Assembly (NCBI GenBank): GCA_003342815.1 | Contig: PTEX01000206.1 | Location: 496,001-560,000, forward strand | Length of the DNA stretch: 64,000 bases | Source of the DNA: Eudromia elegans | Taxonomy: Eukaryota > Chordata > Aves > Tinamiformes > Tinamidae | Reading direction: 5' to 3' | Shown: in pieces, positions 51,736 through 64,000 of the stretch | How positions within the stretch are numbered: the first letter of the stretch is position 1 | Layout of the letters: every line of letters begins with the position of its first letter | Position numbers and translations under genes: made by a program | Notes under the pieces: model-generated | Told to the model about the DNA's origin: nothing | The model's database searches: none | What the model saw: the letters and a program-made list of their open reading frames with translations, nothing else

Positions 51736-53603
51736 TTGGTGCCCTCAGCAGCAGAGCACCATTCCAGAGGGGCCCTAGGAGATACTCTTCTCCTGCGGGT
51801 ACTTTGAGCACAGTGATGGAACAGCATGAAACACACGCTATAACAAACAGGCAAAATGCCACTGTCTATAGTAGTAGGCCCTGGTGTATGTTACCAGCTC
51901 AAACTCCCATGCAACTGGACAGGGCAGAGAAAGGCCCAAAGAACATTCCCAAAGAAGGAGCAAATGTCAGAAGGAAGGAAAATGCCTCTCATATACCTGA
52001 CCATAACAGTTTGTGTAATAAAACCCTGGGCTTCCATGATCTAAGACCTTTAGGTTAATGAATCCAGCCAGTGTAACATTGCTGCTGAAGTAAACAAGCT
52101 ACTCTGAGAAATGACTAAACCTGTTACTCCTTTAAATTGATTCTTTTAAGTAATCTTGTAAATAATGCACAGATAACACTAATTTGCTGCACTCTTATGT
52201 AGCAATCTATGATATTTTAATTTGTACAGTTTCTGCCTTCACACTATCAAAATTGATATCTATTTTTGCTTGTATTTGTTCTTAAGTAGTTTATTACTCA
52301 ATGCTACAAATGAGTCATTGCTTTTCAGTCTAGAAAAGAGTAAAGAACAAAAGGTAAAGTCTCTGTGAGAGTGGATCAGGAGAGAGTGTTCTGCAAAATA
52401 CTTGCTATTTCTGTTCCTAAAATGTCATCATGGCCATTAAAATGCTATTCTAAATGCTGTAAAAAACAGTCAATAACACAAACGAGCAGAAGTGTCTCTG
52501 CCAATATGTTACTGGACTGAGATCACCCTCTGAATCAGACTGATAATGTTCTTCTGCAGCAGGCTTCAAGCAGTTCCTACAGCAGCTCTTATTTGTGAGG
52601 CATTAAGATATGGCCTAAAAATTATAGTAGGAAGTATAAACACAGATATAGTGTGAGGCACGTGCAGCTCAGCCAGGCAAGATCTCAAAGTCATGCTGAC
52701 CTGGCATAGGCTGCTCGCATGGAAACCCAGCACAAAATGCTAGGCCTAGCCACCCTTGCAAGGCCTATTCTCCTGGATCCCAGTCAGTTGTAGTGGCACA
52801 AGGTGAGTTTAAAGTCCATCCAGGATAATGTAGTTTGCATTTCCTGAATACCAGCAGTTCAATGCAATGGTCAACTAAGCCCACAGTTCTAGAAATCCAA
52901 AGGTGGAGCACAAATGAAATAACGACAGGACAACTTCATAACCGTTTATAACAAGGTGTAGCACTTGATTCATAACATTTAGCTTGTCCCTATTTGCAGC
53001 TGGAGTCTCGTGTGATCTAATTGGCTTTTGCAACAGCAATAACAGAAGTTTGAGTCTGACCTTCAGGGATCAGTGTTGATAAAACAAGATTATTATCTCT
53101 GTGGACCTCAATCAAAAGCTGGGGCAATTTCAGTTATAAACAGTATGTACAGATGAATTGCTTGAAAACAAAGCTTCTGTTTCTGTGTAATTGCTTTCAG
53201 CAATGAGAAAAGGAAGGGAAAACTACATGACATACATGCCAAGATGTTTGCAAACAGAATGTTTCTCTCAGGCACTATCACCCAAAGCTGTTTAGACATT
53301 TCATTAAAAATTTAGGAAAAGCAAAATAAATATTTTGTAAAGGAAACCTCAGCTTATATTATGATGCTTGATTCCTACTGCACAGCTGAATGCTTGGGCT
53401 GATGGATGCATCCTGTCCTTAAGCATGAGCATGAACATGAACAACAGAGGTTGTAAGGGGCAGCCCCAGGCCCTGGCTGAGGCAGAGCACGTACCACACA
53501 AGTGGCTCATTGGCATTTTCAGACCACTTGGCCTGAATATGCATCCTCCTGCTTGCTAGGAAAGAAAGGGGAGTGATGACCAGGTGAGGGGCATCATGTT
53601 AGG
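51736..53603. other. Intergenic, no feature recognised
   Basis: AT-rich spacer between two CR1 copies; no gene or repeat recognised. Confidence 0.6.
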
Positions 53604-53961
53604 AGACTCTGGGGAGACCTTATCGCTCTCCACAACTACCTAAATGGAGGTTGTAGTGAGGCAGGGGTCAATCTTTTCTCCAAAATAACTACAGATAGAA
53701 CAAGAAGAAATGGCCTCAAGTTGCACCAGAGGAGGTTCAGGTTAGACACTAGTAAGAATTTCTACATGGAAAGAGTAGTCAAGCATTGGAATAGGCTGCC
53801 AGACAAGTGGTGGAGTCATTGTCCCCGGCACTGTTCAAGACACGTGTAGATGACATGCTTAGGGACATGGTTTAGCATGTGTGGTGTTGAAGGGCCTATG
53901 ATTGGACTTGATGATCTTGAAGATCTTTTCCAACCCTCCCTAATGATTCTATGATTCTATG
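53604..53961 (+). mobile_element. CR1 LINE, 3' end with tail
   Basis: Sense orientation, about 358 bases: accttatcgctctccacaac, caagttgcaccagaggagg, ttctacatggaaagag, gattggacttgatgatctt, ttccaaccc, and the tail gattctatgattctatg. Belongs to a different subfamily from the 42 kb copy, judging by its tail and 3' UTR (no tgctggagcagg segment). Frame broken. Confidence 0.96.
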
Positions 53962-55420
53962 TTTCAGCTGAGATCTATGGGTATTTGGCAGTGGGCCCAT
54001 GTGGAGCTCTGAGGAGCCCACCTTGCAATGGTATTTAAGTTAACTAGAAACAAAAGGCATTCAGAAAGATCCTGTCCAACTCCAAGCTTTCCTAAATTCA
54101 TCAGCACTTATCTTTGGGGTTGTGTGTTCCCCATAATGTCAGTAACTCTCAGTAACATCAAGGGTAAGTGGTGAGCTTTATGCTGACTCTCTGGGATATC
54201 CTGTTAGGGCCAGAGGTTTAGGGCTTCTCTCTGGATCATGTCCTGTGCAATTTTTCTTTCTGCAATTTGGAGTGCAGATAAAGTAGGAAATGGCATCCAA
54301 AAATAGAGCAGCTAGTGACTTGAGATTCAACTTTTTGAGTCCTGAAATTTAGCAATCAGTAATCCCAGGCTGAGTATTTATCATCAAGAATCACTTCTGA
54401 AAACTTGACTTGCTCTCCTGTACCCCTTTTTGATTCCTATGTTCTGCCTTCTTTTGCTAATATTAAATAATTTACTAGCATTAAAAATAATAAAAAAAGT
54501 ATATCACTGTTTAAAAAATCTGCAATGATCTACATCTTTTTATGGCCTTATGAGGTTTATGTGCACTGTAGCAAAAAAATTATAGCAAGCTTTCACTTGT
54601 CAATATGCTGTAAACTAATAAATGAGTCCACTCTCCACGGTCACTCCTTTGTTTGACAACTCAAATCACATGTTCTTGCATTAAGACAGGACAGACACAT
54701 GAGTTTGGTGGTTTGCTCTTTGCTCACAGTCATAGAGCAGACACAAGTGTAGGTTTGTCTGATTGCTGCTCTATGCATCTGAGCAACAAGAAGCAGCTGT
54801 GTTAAAAGTATGCATTTCTGTGCTCTCAATAAAAGCCGTGAATAAAATGGCCATTTTTACTAGCACTAAAAAAAAAAAGAGGAGGAAGACTTAAGCTTTT
54901 CCTTTGATCTTCATTAGATGCCCTTAGCAACTGTGGCAGTTACAGTTCTTCTCACTACAAGGAGAAGCTGTGTGTGAAAAGCAGACATAAAGGTGCTGGT
55001 TTATGAGTGCTTCTTCAAGCAGCTCAGTGGAATGAAAAATGTTCCTTTAAACTATATCAGCTTTGGAGAAACAGCAGCAGAATCTTGAAATCAGAAAACA
55101 AAATATTTTAGCATTACTGAACAGAATCCTTTTGAATGAAGGTCTGATAGCACATGGTCATGAGGAATTTAGATTGAATTAAAAATACAATATTTATCTA
55201 ACTGTCCTTCCTGTCATTTTTTCAGGCATCTGATATTGTTATTGAGAAATAATCCTCTGTGAAGCACAAAAACATACCACAGGACCTTGTTCCCATAGAT
55301 CTGAGATCTTTTAGTTTAATCCTCACCCAAACAAATATTCCCTTAAATAAAATAGAATAATATACTATGAGACATGCGCTGAGTGTTTTCAGTTGCTTAG
55401 GAGAGTAAACATGGGCCCCG
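53962..55420. other. Intergenic, no gene recognised
   Basis: AT-rich DNA between the CR1 copy and the CpG island; short frames only. Confidence 0.6.
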
Positions 55421-55479
55421 TGTTCCTGTTTCCTATGGCCCTGCTTTCCTTTCCCACGTGTTTCTCTGACTCTTTGACC

Positions 55480-55690
55480 TCCACGGAGGCCCGGCGTCTT
55501 CGGGCTCTTCCCGGGCCCTCCAAGCCCGCGGCCGCACGACCGGCTCTGCCGCCGCCACGCAGGAATTGCTGCTGCTGCTGCGGAAATTTCTGTGCTTTGT
55601 GAGAAACCTCCCCACTGCCGGGGCCAGGGAGCCCTCTGACCTTCCCTTCGCGAGTCTCTTGTCTTGACCTCTCTGCTGCTGCTTCGTCTC
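55480..55690. promoter_or_regulatory. CpG island, possible promoter
   Basis: About 18 CpG in roughly 210 bases, GC-rich, with SacII-like ccgcgg and NotI-like gcggccgc words and a short GCT repeat (55567-55582), set in AT-rich, CpG-poor DNA. Islands of this kind in birds usually mark promoters. I cannot tell which strand is transcribed. A plus-strand frame at 55393-55602 and a minus-strand frame at 55222-55713 run through it; both owe their composition to the GC-rich DNA and neither is recognised. Confidence 0.5.
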
Positions 55691-58600
55691 CCTTCAGTTT
55701 TTATTTCCTGCACTGTTGCTGCTTCTCTGAGCTTAAGGAGCTTTACTGGATTTGTTAATGAATAGGCATTTTTTTAAGATTTTTTTTTTTTAACTGATAT
55801 ATCCAAAGGAAAGAAATGCTTGTTTCAGTCAAGAAATTAAATTAATTTTTTATTCACGCTCAAGCCCCTAAATCCAGATGTTGTTCCAAAGAACAGTTTT
55901 TCAAAAGAAAAGTGATTAAAATTTTGTAGCTTGGAAAATTCTTCTCAGTTTAACTGCTGTGGTCTGTAAAATAAATAGTTTAAAAGACTGCAGTGCCACA
56001 CTTAAATAAATTGTTATACTTAGAATCTGTATCTGGCTGGAACCTCTTTTGGTGTCATCGATAGTGTCGTAGTAGGAAACCAGCTGTTTCTCTTCTGCCT
56101 TCCCCCACTCATTCATCTACCAAATAATACAATGTTTGGTGCTCCCTACCTTACTCTGAATAAATGTTCACTATTATATTTATCTAATAAAGGTTACAGT
56201 ACTGTGATGAATATTGAATAGTTCAAGAATTATGCAGAAAGAAACTGGGTGATGGTTATAACTGTTCATAACAATATTGTAGAGGTGACAAATAGTAATG
56301 GCTTCTATGCATCTGAATGCACATTATTACAAAGGCCTTAGGAAATTCTAAAGCCTTTTTAGGATTATTTGTGATTGTAAACATATATGGGCAATGTTAT
56401 AGGCATACTCTGAGTTACACCATGCTTTCTTTATAACTTCTGCTCTCTACCTGCTAATGATCTGCCTAAGGAGAACATACTGATTTTTTACTCTGACCTT
56501 ATTGTCTTATTGTGTCAGAAAGGCTTCTGACTGCATCCTAGAGGTAGTCACATTTTAGTAGATTATGTAGTGGTATTTTTCAGATTGCTTTGATTGATGG
56601 ACTTCTAAAAGCTTCTAATGGAGATGTGGATTCACATAGAAGTGTCACTACCAGAAGTGTTCACATACATACTGTACATGTAGGAGTTCTCTTCTCCTTT
56701 AAGGACCCCCCAAGACTCCACAGACCTCAAGATTTCCCCAAACTTTCTACTTTGAAACTGCACTTCACACTCTTTATCCATGAGCCACTGATTTCCATTT
56801 CATACAATGTTAATGTTAGAGACTGATAGTTACTACACGATTGGGAAATCTTTATAATCATTATCCCTACCTCCTTACCTGTGCATACCTAAGCAAAAGA
56901 AAGGCCTTAATTTTTTTTTTTTTTTGGTAGTAGTAGTAGTAGTGGTAGTTTGTAAGTACGTTTGGATTGGAGTAGTTGGATTTGGACCTCTTGGACTTTT
57001 GGAATGGACCTTGTCAATAGAAAATCAAGGAAGATACTGCCCTTGAAAACTGCCACTGGCCAGAAGTTCCTTGGGCTATAGACATGATTTCCTTCTTATT
57101 GGTTGGTGTCATTCCAACTATTTTTTTTTCTACAGGTGGGACCAGGGCAAGAAAAGAGATGTTCAGTTCTGTAGTACTGGCGTGTTGCTGACATTTCTTT
57201 TCCTCAGGGTAGATATCAGATAAGGAAGGGAGCCCGTGGTGTGCCTCTCCAGTAAATGGGACTCCAGTCTGCAGTAAATGGGAAACAGTGTCTGTCCCTC
57301 TCAACAAATAGCTTCTAGTCTTGGGGATCTGATAGGAATTACTCTACTGAAGCGTAATTTAAGACATAGTTGATGATGCCATAGTTCTTGTTTAATAATA
57401 TACTTGGTTAGAGGCCAAGGATAACAGAAATGTGTAAATAAGCACATGGAATCAAGCCATATTTCTGAAACCAAATGCAAGCATGAACCTAGGTTGGCAC
57501 ATTCCTAGCTAATGTCTGTGTATATCTATTATTTATATCTGTGTCTTCTTAAAGGGTACAGTTATTGATCTCATTTTGCAATGCTGGAAAGAATTGACTG
57601 TAGAAAATGGAATGAATACGAATAAGGAAACACCAGATTTGAATAACTTGCCTCTCTTTCCCATGGGTAGGTGAAAGCAAGACAGTATATCTTGACCCAA
57701 ACATGCAATGCCCATACAGATAAGCAACTTCTAAAATGCCTGCTAAATTCTTTTGACTTTACTGTATGTGAATTTAGAAACTTTAAAAAATGTCTCTAAG
57801 GATCTCCAAAGCTATGGCACAGCTAATTCTTTTCATTGTGCATCATTAAAATATGGTGGTCAGGAAGGACCAACAGCAAAATAAGGTTAGAGCCCTCTGC
57901 ATCACAGAGAGGAAGTGAAAGGCCCCTCTGAGACCTGATACCATCAGTTAGGTAGAGGAGTCACTTCCCGAGTGGAAGCTGAAAGCAGATACAACTCTGA
58001 TAACATCCATCAGGAAATCACAGAAGTCTGCAGAATTCATTGGTTTCCAAGAAGGTCTACTTGTTTTTCTTCATCAAGGAAGTGGATGTACAAGGTATTT
58101 GTAGAAGCAGGTTCAGCGAGGACTATGACAAAGATCCTGTCGCCTGTGTCTCCAAACATACACACATCTCTTTATAAGTTGCTACCTGACGAGACGTGTG
58201 TTCAGTTGTGTCCCAGGGCGCTTCCTCTGCTGTCTCTGCACCCAACAATATCTCATCTGACCTTGCTTCCTGTTATTATTTTCTAATGCTTCATTTAAAT
58301 GTCAACATCTTGTCAGAAATTTGAAGTAAATCAAAAACAAGCCATGGTAGCTAAAATTTTTACAAATTATTAAAAGGTAATGAATATAAGTTAAACCATG
58401 ATGCTTCCCTTTTGAGAAGTATTTTATTTTTTATTAGCTTTTATTCAGTACATCAGACATCTGGTCACTAGCACAATTGTAATGCTTCCAACTAATCCAG
58501 GTTTTCTCTCTATCCAAACTTGACTATTAAGTACCCTTTCTTGCTATCTCTGTGTCTATTCACGTCAGCCAGTTATTGTTGTGCCATTAATAAATAATTT

Positions 58601-61600
58601 ATGATCTTGATATGACACATGAATGACACAGCATTTCAAGTATCTCACAAACTTTCCACCATACCTGGATGACCTTATTGCAAGACTGGGTGACAACTGT
58701 CTGGTATCAATATCTGGTGTCTGTACCACTGCTACTGTTTCACTGACGTCTCAAGTTTAATTGGATTTCTTTGTTTTATGAAATGCTATTATATAAGCCA
58801 TTTGTGGGTACAATCATGACCATTTATGTGATTATTGCATGCTCACACTGGTGTAGAAATGTTATGGCAAGTGCTGTGTGGTGACTCAACACACAGAATA
58901 GTAGCTAAGGTTGAGCACAAAGATATTATTTCTGTTTATTTATTGATAAGTGTACAGTAAATGTGGGAGGGGAGAAGCTTACTTATGAGGCTTATGTTAA
59001 GTATATCGTAATGACTCACTCTATCTATTCTCAAAAACCAGGATTATTTACAATTTTTTATCAACCTCTATTTATAATGCAGTTTATTTAGGATTAACTA
59101 TTTACAAAGAGTGCTCTCCACCATATTAATCTCTATCAATATTCCTTGTTGGGCAAAGGCATCCTAAACCACTCATCAAGCTGACATGGTAGCAACCACT
59201 GACCATGCTGGCAATCTGCACACTGACTTGAAAGCTACCTTTAATTTGCACAACAGACAAAAAGATGCAGCATGAATTTTCATGTGAATCTCAAGTTATA
59301 ATTTTCACAAAAGCATCTCACTGCCAGATGCCTCAGACCTTTATCCACCCATTATTTTTTGCTTAAAGTTACACTATTAAATCCACAAACCTGAATATAA
59401 ACCAACTGATCTTAGATTTATACTACTCTCTGCTCACTGCTCAGTGATATTTGTTTCCAGTTACAATTCTCTAGGTCTGATATTACTTAACCCTACCTTT
59501 GTTATGAAAACCAGCATAAGATTTTCAAGGAGTCAGCACATACTTCATTAGTCTTGTTACCAGTACCCTTTCCATAATGTGGCAACGTTATCACCAGCTT
59601 TCACAGGAATCTGAAGAAACCTCATGAATCACTGGCTGGTTCCACTACTAGAGGTCACACAGTCATTAAGAAAAGTAGCCTGAAACCTTTGACTTCAGTC
59701 CAGTAAAGCACTTAACTAAATGAAAGCAGCCATTATCATCAACAGGGCTGTAGCTGTTCTTAAAGGAAGCATATGTTTACATATCCATTTAGATCATAGT
59801 CCAAGATCGTATTCATTTGTTCTGGAGATAAAGGTTAAATGAGATTTTCATTAGAATCTCCGACTTTCTTGAGTGCAGATCTTGCCATACTTGCTACCTA
59901 CTTTTCACACACCTGGGCAAGTGAAATAGGCTGATGTGAGCAGTGATGCTAAGTGGAGACTATGAAGCAAAGCACATTTGCCCTACCCAAGAGGCATTCA
60001 CCAATTCCAGCAAAAGTAGAGGAAATTGGCTCATTTAAGCTACTTGGTAACACTTCTGAACTGCGAGCTCCTGCAACGGCCTGAGCTATTTGCATAGACT
60101 GTGTGTGTTTGCATGTTATCACAACCATTGGACTATGTTAATTCATGTAGCTTTAGGGGAAAAAATATTCTCTTTGTGAGTCTAAAAATTAAATATATCT
60201 AGCTGGGGCAGTGCTTTAAAGGATGCTTTTCTACAGGCTAATTTAATGAACAACTGTTTCTATTAAGGGAAATGGAGACCCACTTTCTACATTTTACAAA
60301 AGAAAGATAAGATTTAAGATAAAATAGAACAAAAAGATAATATTTTTAGACTTACCAGAAGATAATAATAACTTTTGGAATATTCCATATCCTGACAAGT
60401 TTTCAAATCAGTTTTCACACTCAAGAACAAGTTCATGCTTTCTTTTCTTTTCTTGACATAAATTTCAAAGCAAAAGCTGAGTGAATTATTACTGCTCACT
60501 CTGCATACAAACAGATACACAAAATAATAAGAAAACTGATCAAATGTTATTAGCAGAAATGGACTGGCATGAGAGGAGACTGTCCTATTCTCAGGACTAT
60601 GTTTAAATGTAATTTTAAGTTTTAAAATACATAATAGTTTAATGCCTATACAGCTGGATGACATCATTGTCTTTCATTCGAATACACCAGTCAAGCACTA
60701 ATTGAAGGTAAAGCCTCTCTGTTCTTTTGTAGTTGTAGAGATAGATGTATAGATAGTTAAGGTTTGCATATACTGTATATCTAATTGTTATTTAGAAATA
60801 AGGCTATTTTTAACATATTCCTTTAATAAGCATTAAAAAAAAATCATTAGCCAGATACAGCTAATTTGAAAATTTCTTGCCGCAATATGGTTATATTTTG
60901 ACAACCTATTTATACTAAATCTACTTTCTTGCATTTTGTCCCTCTAAATTTCCAGTAATTGGTTAGAAAGGCTCCTGTAGGGCATTTTTTAAAGATGCCA
61001 AACTGAGAGGTTTACTTCCAGAAAAGCATGAAAAACAATATTGCCTTCCTCTAGACCGGAGACTTCTCCAGCAGATAGATACGCTTTTGTCAAATACAAG
61101 CAGCTGAGCTCAGGAGAGTGCCTGCTGGTAGAAAAAGACTGTGGATTATACTATCTCATTATAAGATCTAGTGGTCCCTCCTGGCCATAAGAAATTACAC
61201 AGCCATTATGACTCCTTCCTTTGAAATGAGTGTTAATTTTGAATGTTAAGTACTGTATACATGATCAGAGTGTTGCAACCTTCAAGGATATTTGAATAAG
61301 CTCCCGAGTACAAAAATCTCCAGATCTTGTGAAAGATCAATCCCAGCCACATAATCTCTTCAGATATTTTAAATAACAAATGTGTTCATTTACGTTAATA
61401 CTATTGCAATTGAAACTGAAGAGATTTGATTTTAAAATCGGAGAGGTGTCATGTGAACATGACTCATGGCCAAGGCTGGAATGGAGGTGCAGTGCCCCAG
61501 CTGGTGTTTGGAGAGCAGAGGGCCCCTGGAAGTCCTCTGCAAGCTTCAGGCCATGGCAGGGCACCAGGTATTATCATAACCCTCTTACTGCAGTTCTGCT

Positions 61601-64000
61601 TGTGCTGCCCCGGGGGCATTGCCCGTGGGTAGGAAGTGAGAAATTGCACAGTGCTCATACTATGCCATCAGGAGCCCAAAGGCCTCCTAGTGCTAATGAG
61701 AAAATCGTCGTTCCTTGGTCTCCCTGTAAGTCAGTATCTGCAGCTCCCTACAGACCATGCTACGTCTGAGCAGTGGAGCCTGAGCAGTGGAATTCCTTCC
61801 ATCGACAGCCAGGTCCAACAGGCTCTTCTGGAGCTGTAGACTGTCCAGAAGTAGTACTGGGAGGACAAGTCCTGGAGACATGGAGAAAGCTGCAAATCTG
61901 CCTGGTTTTTACAGGGCCTTGCTGGTCCTTGCTGGACCTTGCTCAGTCAAACAAACAAAAATCAGAGCTAAAATATCTGCAAACTTCTGGTTTTCACAGG
62001 GGATGAGAAGTTCTGCATGCTTCTCCAGTTTGACTTCTTATGATAATAAAGCACCTATTTAACAAAGCTGTCCATAGAACCTTTCTGCTTCTAAGCTATG
62101 TTTTCATTTCGGTGACACTCAGTTTGGCTGCAAGACAATGCAGGTTTGACCTGGTCTGAATTGGGTTCCAATTTGATTCTGTCCTTGGGTTTTCAAAGGC
62201 GTGACCAGTTTTGAGAACTGTTTGGAAAGATCCATTCAGTTTGGGCTTGGTAAACTCTGATACTGGGTTCTTTGGAAGGCGAATGCCAGGTCACACTCAG
62301 AGAAGTCCGCAGCTGCCCCCCATGTGTGCAGCCATCTAGGGAAACCTAGAAGCCTTCAAAGCCACTTTGAAGGGGCAGAGACAGTGGGTGCTCCCTGTTT
62401 TGAAAGGAGTTTCTGTTTTTTCTCTCCTTTTTCTTTTCTTTTTATCGTCCTGCTTCTTTTCCATTGTTCTCTGTAATACCAACTCCTTAAGGTCAATCTA
62501 TTGTTCTGTAGGAGTGTGATAAGGATATATATCGAGCTGAGTCATGCAATATTTGCCAGTTCCACACCTTTCAGCATTCTGCCACAGAAAGTGCAGGTAA
62601 AATAGCTCTCTGTTATTACTGTTTCTTCCTAAATAAAGTCAATTTTTAAAGAAAATGAGAGCGAAAAGGCATTCCAAAAAGAAAATGACTTTTCAATACA
62701 ACTTCTTAGTGTTTTCATAAACCTACAGTGAAACTGAAACTGTTCCCAGTCCAACAGCATTCCCAAACATTCGTTTATTAGTACATGAACATATGCCTAG
62801 GAAGAACAGGAATTTAGCAAAGAAGCATATTTTAAATTCCACTAAAGAAAGAATAAGAATCAATAAGAAAAAAAATCTGCATTACAATTCTGACAGATTC
62901 ATGAAAAATCTATTGTTTTTTTAAAGGCAAATCGAATTTTAGACTGAGCATATGGAGAAAACCTGAACTGGAGAGGAAGAAGTCTACATAAAGCCTTCAG
63001 AGTATGAATCTCATCTAACGTGAGCCATTATGTAAAACACTTATCTACATTTTCTTTGCAAAAATATTCATGTTTTAAGTCATTCTTGATTTGCCTTTAA
63101 CAAAGAGATTCTAACATCTGCATTACACACCTGTATTGCAGCCCACACATCCAAAGGGACATTTGGAGACGGCTGCATATATGCTGATGAGATACTTTTT
63201 GTATCAAAATTTCACCATTTGACTGCAATGAAGAAGCTATTAGGAACAGCAGATGTTCTACTTCTGGTGTGGAATAATTGCTATGGAGCTGCAATTGGAT
63301 GAACTAAAGATCTAGTTAGATATATTGGCAAGTATTTATTTTTTTACCTTTCCTCTACAAAGCAAATTTTTATAATAACTAAAACCAAACAGATTTTTTT
63401 TTCAGTCTTGCCCATGTAATCATTAGTCAACATTTTTTCCTTCTCCTTGACAGGTCACAAGTATGTGCCAGGAATGCAGCTTCGGAGGCCTGTCCATGCC
63501 TTGCTAGTTTAGGTGTGGTTTGTCAGCACTCAGGCTTCTTTTACCCCTCCTTGCAGAGGAAAGGAGCAACAGGAATAACAGTGCAGGAAAAGAAACAATG
63601 AATTCTAAAAGCATGAGAGGAAAAATCAATTCAATCTTCATCTCTGCCATGTAAAGCAAAGAGTAAGGTTTTTCAAAATGTGTATGTTCAGGATACATAC
63701 ATTATCATTTTCATAAAAATACTTACTCTAACAACAAATTGTTTGGCCAAAAGGTCAGATAGGACCATCTTGCTTGAATTGCTACACAAAGTAGACAGAG
63801 ATTTTCACATAATAATTCCTCCTCTGAGCCAAAGATCTTAAAACTGGACTATGGCTTCCAATGTAAAAAAAAAAAATCATGTCATTTAAAAATGTCTTTT
63901 CAAAAAAGTCTTCAGCAGCTAATGGGAAATTTATTCTGAGCCTCGGGAGTCTCCTCCAGGTGTTAACCAGCTTCTTGGTAAATAATTGCACTGTGTTTTC
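55691..64000. other. Intergenic, no gene recognised
   Basis: About 8.3 kb to the window end. Contains a T run followed by a GTA repeat (about 56910-56949) and short frames only; the 129-codon frame at 61380-61769 shows no family resemblance. Confidence 0.55.
56926..56949. repeat. (GTA)n microsatellite
   Basis: Short trinucleotide array directly after a poly-T run. Confidence 0.85.

Noticed and set aside
63142..63302. Plus-strand open stretch after a good acceptor (attgcag), with an overlapping minus-strand stretch that also has good splice borders (63097-63294).
   Set aside because: Both strands give splice-bounded open frames over the same bases, no in-phase neighbour was found for either, and the plus one ends in TGA without a donor. 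It shows how easily chance exons arise here.
1..64000. CRISPR arrays, operons, bacterial mobile elements or endogenous virus genes.
   Set aside because: No spaced direct-repeat arrays and no viral gene motifs were seen; the gene structure and CR1 copies show vertebrate nuclear DNA.

Overview
The window is nuclear DNA from a bird. Two things show this. Five coding exons at 3587-8991 spell the C-terminal 70% of carbonic anhydrase II, in a form that matches the avian CA2 protein as I remember it from chicken (same C-terminal residues, same extra cysteines, but not identical, so probably another species). Copies of the CR1 retrotransposon end in the typical bird CR1 tail, an 8-base repeat of the TCTATGAT / TCTGTGAT kind. 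Intron and intergenic DNA is AT-rich and poor in CpG. There are no operons, no CRISPR and no bacterial features.

Layout. 1-3586: part of a CA2 intron (by inference intron 2; exons 1 and 2 lie before the window). 3587-8991: CA2 exons 3-7 on the plus strand with consensus splice sites and exon lengths of 119, 93, 63, 156 and 120 bases (the last includes the stop). 8992 to about 9735: CA2 3'UTR with an AATAAA at 9708-9713. From about 9.74 kb to 64 kb I recognise no named gene. This 54 kb holds CR1 fragments of different ages and both orientations (17.7, 32.3-32.8, 34.0, 42.0-42.6, 44.8, 51.6 and 53.6-54.0 kb), simple repeats, a few isolated CpG-rich patches (about 37.6 and 55.5 kb) and many short chance reading frames.

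The best candidate for something undescribed is on the minus strand at 20.8-26.2 kb. Two open stretches, 25706-25584 and 21021-20776, have splice-like borders, join in the same phase, keep CpG in CpG-poor DNA and end in a stop codon after an acidic tail. A third open stretch at 26166-25964 may belong to them but does not join cleanly. I cannot name the protein. The evidence is reading-frame logic only, and it could be a pseudogene or chance. A CpG island at about 55.48-55.69 kb could be a promoter, but I see no transcript attached to it.

CA2 is the only gene here with a firm function: a cytosolic zinc enzyme interconverting CO2 and bicarbonate, used in acid-base transport and, in birds, in eggshell formation and bone resorption.
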